Assembly: GCF_017163705.1 (NCBI RefSeq)
Contig: NZ_JAFIWB010000019.1
Location: forward strand, 43,065-107,064
Reading direction: 5' to 3'
Length of the DNA stretch: 64,000 bases
Source: Xanthomonas bonasiae
Lineage (GTDB): Bacteria > Pseudomonadota > Gammaproteobacteria > Xanthomonadales > Xanthomonadaceae
The notes under the pieces are model-generated. The model did no database searches. It saw only the letters and a list, made by a program, of their open reading frames with translations, and was not told where the DNA came from. Of the stretch, positions 55,432-64,000 are shown piece after piece. The position numbers and the translations under genes were made by a program. How positions within the stretch are numbered: position 1 is the stretch's first letter; every line of letters begins with the position of its first letter.

Positions 55432-58400
55432 TTGGTTTCTAGCTGGATCCTGCTGCTGGTGTCGGTCGGCTACGCGGCGCTGCTGTTCGCAGTGGCGTGG
55501 TGGGGCGATCGGCGGCCGCTGTACCCGGAACGGCCGTGGCTGCGCCCGGCGGTGTACAGCCTGGCGCTGGCGGTGTACTGCTCGTCGTGGACGTTCTACG
55601 GCGCGGTCGGCAGCGCGGTGCGCAACGGCGCCGGCTACCTGCCGATCTACCTGGGTCCGCTGCTGATGCTGCTGTTCGGCTGGCGCATCGTCGAACGGCT
55701 GGCGCTGATCGCGCGCAGCGAGAACACGGTGTCCATCGCCGACTTCATCTCCTCGCGCTACGGCCGTTCGCGGCGCCTGGCGGCGCTGGTGGCGGTGATC
55801 GCGCTGATCGGCGTGGTGCCGTACCTGGCGTTGCAGTACAAGGCGGTGGCGATGAGCCTGCAGGTGCTCAGCGGGCAGTCCAGCGCCGGGGCGCCGTTCT
55901 ACGCCGATCCGGCGTTGTACGTGGCGCTGCTGATGGCGCTGTTCGCGACCTTGTTCGGCACCCGCCAGGTGGACGCCACCGAACACCACCACGGCATGAT
56001 GCTGGCGATCGCGCTGGAGTCGGTGGTCAAGCTGCTGGCGATGGTCGCGGTGGGCGTGTTCGCCTACGTGTGGTTGAGCGGCCGCGACGGGCAGGTGCTG
56101 CAGTCGGCACGCACGCTGTTCCAGAACACGCCGCCGGTCGGCTTCATCTCGCAGACCCTGCTCAGCTTCCTGGCCATCGTGTGCCTGCCGCGGCAGTTTC
56201 ACGTGGCGGTGGTGGAATGCAGCGACATCGGCGACATCCGCAAGGCGCGCTGGCTGTTCGGGCTGTACCTGGTGGTGATCTCGGCGATGGTGGTGCCGAT
56301 CGCGTCGGCCGGCATCGCCCTGTTCGGCCATTCCGGCGAGGTGGCGCGCGACAGCATCGTGCTGGCGCTGCCGCTGGCCGAGGGCCGCACCGCGCTGGCG
56401 CTGGTCGCCTACGTAGGCGGGTTCTCCGCCGCCACCGGCATGGTCATCGTCTCCAGCATCGCGCTGGCGACGATGATCAGCAACGACCTGGTGATGCCGG
56501 TGCTGTTGCGCCGGCGCGGGCACCAGGCGGCCGGCGCCGACGTCGCCTCGCGGGTGTTGTGGATCCGCCGCCTGGCGATCCTGCTGCTGGCGCTGATCGC
56601 CTACGGCTACTACCGCAGCAGCAGCAACGACAGTTCGCTGGCCTCGTACGGGCTGATGGCCTTCGCCGCGGTGGCGCAGTTCGCGCCGGGCGTGATCGGC
56701 GGGCTGTACTGGCGCGGCGCCAGCCGCAAGGGCGTGGAGACCGGCATGGTGCTGGGCTTCGGCACCTGGATCTACACCTTGCTGCTGCCGGCGCTGACCC
56801 AGGCCGGCTGGCTGGCGCCGGGATGGCTGCACGACGGGCCGTTCGGCATCTCCTGGCTGCGCCCGCAGCAGCTGTTCGGCATGAGCGGCTGGGATCCGCT
56901 GGCGCACGGCACGTTCTGGTCGCTGCTGCTCAACGTCGGCACGATGATGCTGGTGTCGGCGCGCTGGCGCCCGGGCCTGGACGAGCGGCTGCGCGCGGCG
57001 CCGTTCCTGGAGCCGTATTCGCAGCGGCCGGCGGTGGCCGGCGACTGGCTCGGGCAGGTACAGGTGGTCGATCTGCAGGCGCTGGCCGAACGCATGGTCG
57101 GCGAGCGTCATGCCCGCCGCGCCTTCGCCGAACAGGCGCAACTGCTCGGCCGCGAGCCGCAGCCCAATGCGGTGGCCGACCGCGTCTGGGTGCAGTTCAC
57201 CGAACGCCTGCTCGCCGCCTCGATCGGCGCGGCCTCGGCGCGGCTGGTGTTGACCAGCCTGCTGCGCGGCTCGGGCATGGACCTGGGCGAAGTGGTGGCG
57301 GTGCTCGACGAGGCCGGGCAGGAACTGCGCTTCAACCGCGAGATCCTGTCCACCACGCTGGAGAACATCAGCGCCGGGGTCAGCGTGGTCGATCCGGCGA
57401 TGCGCCTGACCGCGTGGAACCGGCGCTACCAGCAGATGTTCGGCTACCCCGACGGCATGCTCTACGTCGGCCGCCCGGTCGCCGACCTGATCCGCTACAA
57501 CGCCGAGCGCGGCGAACTCGGCGAGGGCCGCATCGAGGACCAGATCAGCCGCCGCATCGCGCATCTGCGCGCCGGCACCTCGCATGTGTTCGAGCGCACC
57601 CGCAGCGACGGCAAGGTGATCGAGATGCGCGGCCAGCCGCTGCCCGGCGGCGGCTACGTGACCAGCTACAACGACATCACCGACTACAAACGTGCCGAGC
57701 AGGCGCTGCTGGAAGCCAACGAGACGCTGGAGCAGCGCGTGGCCGACCGCTCGCGCGAGGCCGAACTGGCGCAGCAGTCCAAGACCCGCTTCCTGGCCGC
57801 GATCAGCCACGACGTGCTGCAGCCGCTCAACGCGGCGCGGCTGTTCGCCTCCGCCTTGCGCGAAGCGCACCAGAACGAGGAGCAGCGGCATCTGGCCGAG
57901 CGCGTGGACGCCTCGCTGCGTGCGGCCGAGGAACTGCTCGACGGCCTGCTCGACGTGTCGCGGCTGGACGCCGGCGGCATGCGCCCGACGATCGAGGACT
58001 TCGACGCCAGCGTGCTGCTGCGCGAACTGGCCGCGCAGTACACCCCGGTCGCCGCCAGCCGCGGCCTGCGCATGCATGTCTATGCGCGGCCGATCTGGGT
58101 GCGCAGCGACCGCCGCCTGCTGCGCCGCGTGCTGCAGAACTTCCTCGCCAATGCGCTGCGCTATACCCGCCAGGGCCGCATCGTGCTGGGCATGCGCGGC
58201 CGCGGCGCGGCGCTGGAGCTGCAGGTGTGGGACACCGGTCCGGGCATTCCCAAGCACCACATGCAGCAGATCTTCGAAGAGTTCCAGCGCTACCAGCAGC
58301 CGTTCGACTGGGGCGAGCAGGGGCTGGGCCTGGGCCTGTCGATCTGCCAGCGCATCTCGCGCCTGCTCGGCCACGACCTGGATGCGCGCAGCGCGGTCGG

Positions 58401-58863
58401 CCACGGCAGCATGTTCTCGATCGCCGTGCCACGGGTGGCGCCGGTGCCGCAGAAGCAGCAGCGGCAGCAGCGCAGCGTCGCCAGCAGCGACTCGCTGGTC
58501 GGGCTGCGCGTGCTGTGCGTGGACAACGATCAGGAAATCCTCGACGGCATGCGCGCGCTGCTCGGCCGCTGGCAGGTGGAGGTGATCTGCGCCAGCACCG
58601 TGGACGAGGCGCTGCTGCTGGCGGCGCGCGCGCCCAACGTGATGCTGGTGGACTACCACCTGCACGACCGCCTGGACGGGCTGGACACGCTGGATGCGCT
58701 GCGCGAGGCGATGGTCGGCCCGGTCGCCGGCGCGCTGCTCACCGCCGACGGCCGCGACGAACTGAAACTGCAGGCCCGCGAACGCGGCTACCGGCTGCTG
58801 ACCAAGCCGGTCAAGCCGGCCTCGCTGCGCGCCTTCCTTACCGCGTATCACGATCCGATCTAG
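55432..58863 (+). CDS. CbrA-like hybrid: sodium:solute symporter domain, PAS, histidine kinase and receiver
   Basis: 1143 residues starting at TTG 55432; the frame is closed by TAG at 55399 and contains no ATG or GTG ahead of the first membrane helix. Order: about 12-13 membrane helices of the SSS transporter family (residues 1-510), a PAS domain (NISAGVSVVDPAMRLTAWN), HisKA with FLAAISHDVLQPLNAARLF (His793), HATPase with FLANALRYT, DTGPGIP and GLGLGLSIC, and a C-terminal receiver with phospho-acceptor Asp1074 in MLVDYHL and Lys in LTKPVKP. This layout is that of CbrA-type sensors that link solute transport to carbon/nitrogen metabolism. The attached receiver suggests a phosphorelay; no output regulator is next to it. 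Signal unknown. Confidence 0.9.
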   Translation: MVSSWILLLVSVGYAALLFAVAWWGDRRPLYPERPWLRPAVYSLALAVYCSSWTFYGAVGSAVRNGAGYLPIYLGPLLMLLFGWRIVERLALIARSENTVSIADFISSRYGRSRRLAALVAVIALIGVVPYLALQYKAVAMSLQVLSGQSSAGAPFYADPALYVALLMALFATLFGTRQVDATEHHHGMMLAIALESVVKLLAMVAVGVFAYVWLSGRDGQVLQSARTLFQNTPPVGFISQTLLSFLAIVCLPRQFHVAVVECSDIGDIRKARWLFGLYLVVISAMVVPIASAGIALFGHSGEVARDSIVLALPLAEGRTALALVAYVGGFSAATGMVIVSSIALATMISNDLVMPVLLRRRGHQAAGADVASRVLWIRRLAILLLALIAYGYYRSSSNDSSLASYGLMAFAAVAQFAPGVIGGLYWRGASRKGVETGMVLGFGTWIYTLLLPALTQAGWLAPGWLHDGPFGISWLRPQQLFGMSGWDPLAHGTFWSLLLNVGTMMLVSARWRPGLDERLRAAPFLEPYSQRPAVAGDWLGQVQVVDLQALAERMVGERHARRAFAEQAQLLGREPQPNAVADRVWVQFTERLLAASIGAASARLVLTSLLRGSGMDLGEVVAVLDEAGQELRFNREILSTTLENISAGVSVVDPAMRLTAWNRRYQQMFGYPDGMLYVGRPVADLIRYNAERGELGEGRIEDQISRRIAHLRAGTSHVFERTRSDGKVIEMRGQPLPGGGYVTSYNDITDYKRAEQALLEANETLEQRVADRSREAELAQQSKTRFLAAISHDVLQPLNAARLFASALREAHQNEEQRHLAERVDASLRAAEELLDGLLDVSRLDAGGMRPTIEDFDASVLLRELAAQYTPVAASRGLRMHVYARPIWVRSDRRLLRRVLQNFLANALRYTRQGRIVLGMRGRGAALELQVWDTGPGIPKHHMQQIFEEFQRYQQPFDWGEQGLGLGLSICQRISRLLGHDLDARSAVGHGSMFSIAVPRVAPVPQKQQRQQRSVASSDSLVGLRVLCVDNDQEILDGMRALLGRWQVEVICASTVDEALLLAARAPNVMLVDYHLHDRLDGLDTLDALREAMVGPVAGALLTADGRDELKLQARERGYRLLTKPVKPASLRAFLTAYHDPI

Positions 58864-59058
58864 AGCGATTGGCGCCGGTCGGCGCGATCGCGACAGCGTG
58901 CTTTGCGCGGTCCGGCGTCGAGCATGTCGTGCGGCGAAGTTGCGTATCCGCAGTGTGTGCGTCGTTTGCCTGCGCCCGGCACGGCCTGCGTTGCGACCCG
59001 CGATCCGGCCCGGCTATGGTGGCAGCCCTTTCCGCCCGCCCGTCTGGACCTTCAGCGC

Positions 59059-60915
59059 ATGAGCCCACCGCAAGACACCGCGATCCCGTCGCTGCCCCAA
59101 TTGCTGGCGGCACTGGAGGCGGGACAGGCGCAGGCGCTGGAGCAGGGCGCGCGCCGCTACCTGCAGCACGCGCCCGGCGACGCCTTGGCCAGCAGCCTGC
59201 TGGCGATGAGCCTGCAGATGCAGGGCGATGCGGCGCAGGCGGCAGTGCTGTATCGCGAACTGACCGAACGGCAGCCGCAGGACGTGGCGCACTGGAACAA
59301 CCTGGGCACCGCCTTGCGCGAGGCGCGCCGCTTCGCCGAGGCGCGGCAGGCGTATGCGCAGGCGCTCATGCTGACGCCGGGCGATGCGATGCTGCACCAC
59401 AATCTGGGCCTGCTGGCGATGGACGAAGGCGACTATGGCGTCGCCCGCGAGCATCTGCTGGATGCGCATGGGTTGGCGCCGGACTCGGCGCAACTGCGTG
59501 TCCACGCGGCGATGGCCTGCCACGAGTGCGGCGACTTCCAGCGCGTGGAGGCGCTGCTCGCGGACTGGGCGCAATGGCCTGCGCTGGACCCGGAGACCAC
59601 GCTGGAACTGGCCTGGCTGCTGTCGCAGTCCGGCCACACCGATGCGGCCTGCGAGATGCTGCGCGCCTGCGCCGCCGGACCGATGCCGCAACCGGAGCGC
59701 GCCTGGTCGCGCCTGGTGCTGGTGCTCGAGCGGGTCAACCAACTCGACGAGGCGCGGCGGGCGGCCGCACACCTGCCGCCGCCGGAGCGGATCGAGGACG
59801 TGGACGCGCGCCACGATGCGATCAATGCGCTGGCGGTGCTGGCGATGCGCGACGGGCAGTGGGACGCCGCGTACCGGCTGCTGCGCGGCCTGCTGTCCGC
59901 CGCCGCGGCCGCCGACACGCGCAAGCAGAGCAACCTGTTGTTCGCGATGGCCCGCGTCTGCGACCGCCTGGGGCGCCACGACGAAATGCTGGCGGCGTGC
60001 GCGCAGGGCCATGCCGGGCAGGTCGAGGGCGTCGCCTCGCTGGTGCCCGAACTGCTTGCGGCGGGCGCGGCGCCGCTGCCGGTCGCGCGACGCCGCTGGG
60101 ATCCGGTGCGCTACGCCGCCGCGCTGCCGGTGACGGCGCCGCCGCGCGATGCCTCGCCGATCTTCGTGGTCGGGTTCCCGCGCTCCGGCACCACCTTGCT
60201 GGAACAGATGCTCGATGCGCATCCGCAGCTGTGCGCGATGGACGAACGGCCGTTCCTGCAAGGGCTGGCCGAGCGCAGCGAGCGCCGCGGCCTGGCCTGG
60301 CCCGATGGCCTCGGGGAGCTCGACGAGGCCGCCTGCGCGGCCCTGCGCGCCGACTACTGGCGGTCCGTACGCGGCGTGGTGCAGCTGCAGCCCGGACAAC
60401 GCCTGGTCGACAAGAATCCGCTGAACCTGCTGCGCCTGCCGCTGATCCAGCGGCTGTTCCCCAACGCGCACGTGATCCTGGCGCTGCGTCATCCCTGCGA
60501 CGTGCTGTTGAGCTGCTACATGCAGGCGTTCCGCTCCCCGGCCTTCGCGGTGCTGTGTTCCAGCGCGCAACGCCTGGCGCAGGGCTACGCCGATGCGATG
60601 GCGTTCTGGCTCTACCACGTCGAGCTGCTGCAACCGCGCGCGCTGGAGCTGCGCTACGAAGACCTGGTCGCCGATCCGCAGGCGCAGGTCGCGCGCTTGG
60701 GCAGCTTCCTGGAACTCGAACAACCGGAGTGGTTGCTGGAGTTCCAGCGCCATGCGCGCGCCAAGGGCTTCATCAGCACGCCCAGCTATGCGCAGGTGGT
60801 CGAAGGCATCAATCGCAAGGGCCTGGACCGCTGGCGCCCGTATCGCGAATTCTTCGAGCCGGTGCTGCCGCTGCTGCAGCCCTACCTGCAGCGCTGGGAC
60901 TATCGCGTCGACTGA
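59059..60915 (+). CDS. Tetratricopeptide-repeat sulfotransferase
   Basis: 618 residues, cytosolic. Residues 1-330 are TPR units (AVLYRELTERQPQDVAHWNNLGTALREARRFAEARQAY repeats). The C-terminal sulfotransferase domain has the PAPS 5'-phosphosulfate loop FVVGFPRSGTT (369-379) and the 3'-phosphate motif LALRHPCDVLLSCY, then VEDLVADP-like RYEDLVADPQAQ. Start ATG 59059 fits the first TPR. It could sulfate a peptide, glycan or lipid; the target is unknown. The next gene is a TonB-dependent receptor 285 bp away, and such pairs occur in Xanthomonadaceae, but a shared role is conjecture. The 195 bp upstream show no feature. Confidence 0.85.
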   Translation: MSPPQDTAIPSLPQLLAALEAGQAQALEQGARRYLQHAPGDALASSLLAMSLQMQGDAAQAAVLYRELTERQPQDVAHWNNLGTALREARRFAEARQAYAQALMLTPGDAMLHHNLGLLAMDEGDYGVAREHLLDAHGLAPDSAQLRVHAAMACHECGDFQRVEALLADWAQWPALDPETTLELAWLLSQSGHTDAACEMLRACAAGPMPQPERAWSRLVLVLERVNQLDEARRAAAHLPPPERIEDVDARHDAINALAVLAMRDGQWDAAYRLLRGLLSAAAAADTRKQSNLLFAMARVCDRLGRHDEMLAACAQGHAGQVEGVASLVPELLAAGAAPLPVARRRWDPVRYAAALPVTAPPRDASPIFVVGFPRSGTTLLEQMLDAHPQLCAMDERPFLQGLAERSERRGLAWPDGLGELDEAACAALRADYWRSVRGVVQLQPGQRLVDKNPLNLLRLPLIQRLFPNAHVILALRHPCDVLLSCYMQAFRSPAFAVLCSSAQRLAQGYADAMAFWLYHVELLQPRALELRYEDLVADPQAQVARLGSFLELEQPEWLLEFQRHARAKGFISTPSYAQVVEGINRKGLDRWRPYREFFEPVLPLLQPYLQRWDYRVD

Positions 60916-61200
60916 TTCGGGCAGCCGCTTCGGCCCGTGCCGGCGCCCATGGCGCCTTCCCCGTCCGCGCCCTGGGACGCACATGTTTTCGAACGATGTA
61001 GCGATTATGCCAACCGCTGGCGCAATGCGGCACATGAAAACAACACTTTTCTTATAAAAAACTAACAAGTGCTTGACGGTCCCGATCGGCCCGCAAGTCC
61101 GAAGCATCCAACGAAGACGTCGCGCCCAGCGCGATTCGAACCGGTTCACGTCCGCGTGCACCGCTGGCGTTCTGTTGCCCATCACATGAGGTTTTCCCCA

Positions 61201-63954
<2,754 letters not shown>

Positions 63955-64000
63955 TAGGCGATTGCGATTTTCTGTATAGTGATATTGTTTTTATAAAAGG

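Noticed and set aside
53887..58851. A 1654-codon minus-strand frame opposite the two kinase genes
   Set aside because: Composition dominated by Arg, Gln, His and Ala with no motif; both plus-strand kinases have complete catalytic boxes. It is a high-GC shadow.
61021..61110. Promoter for the last TonB receptor from TTGACG at 61073
   Set aside because: No -10 hexamer occurs at 16-18 bases; the AT-rich TATAAA at 61053 likewise lacks a -35 partner.

Overview
The window is GC-rich, densely coded bacterial DNA. TonB-dependent receptors, a LacI regulator, an S46 dipeptidyl peptidase, a GH94 phosphorylase and short REP palindromes all point to a plant-associated gammaproteobacterium of the Xanthomonadaceae, most likely Xanthomonas. 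That assignment is inferred from gene content; there is no rRNA or tRNA gene here to anchor it.

Layout. Bases 1-5428: the end of a LacI-type regulator, a carboxypeptidase-regulatory-like (Oar-type) TonB-dependent receptor and a flavin-dependent tryptophan-halogenase-family protein, a nutrient-uptake locus with a halogenase attached. Bases 5455-9440: a possible small RNA with its own terminator, pyrF and an acid phosphatase lipoprotein on the minus strand, then a tetR-ndh pair with a palindromic operator. Bases 9600-29500: a two-partner secretion / contact-dependent inhibition (CDI) island. It contains a structured leader, the TpsB transporter, an intrinsic terminator in the tpsB-tpsA gap, a 5136-residue CdiA/FhaB-type exoprotein with six repeats of about 780 bp, a VENN motif and an AT-rich variable C-terminus, then a candidate immunity gene. 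Downstream debris follows: a fragment of a second fha-like gene, a deleted REP-associated transposase with its end repeats, and a frameshifted immunity-like gene.

Bases 29591-33230: an alginate-lyase-like enzyme, small secreted or lipoprotein genes and a YceH-family gene. Bases 33436-34524: dinB-like and GNAT genes. Bases 34943-40557: tamA-tamB, the translocation and assembly module. Bases 40725-41072: a small gene broken by one TAG codon. Bases 41291-44292: S46 peptidase and 3-methyladenine glycosylase. Bases 44686-49175: gluconokinase, divergent from a sugar transporter and a GH94 phosphorylase, a combination that fits phosphorolytic use of cellobionic acid. Bases 49296-58863: a membrane-anchored tandem AAA ATPase, a TPR-GGDEF protein, a histidine kinase and a CbrA-like symporter/histidine kinase/receiver hybrid. 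Bases 59059-63954: a TPR-sulfotransferase and a second TonB-dependent receptor.

The most noteworthy system is the CDI island. The toxin end and immunity gene are not families I can name, base composition shifts sharply at the module boundary, and the relics downstream look like earlier cassette exchange. Second are the complete cellobionate locus, the structured RNA candidate next to pyrF, and the nonsense-interrupted gene near 40.7 kb.
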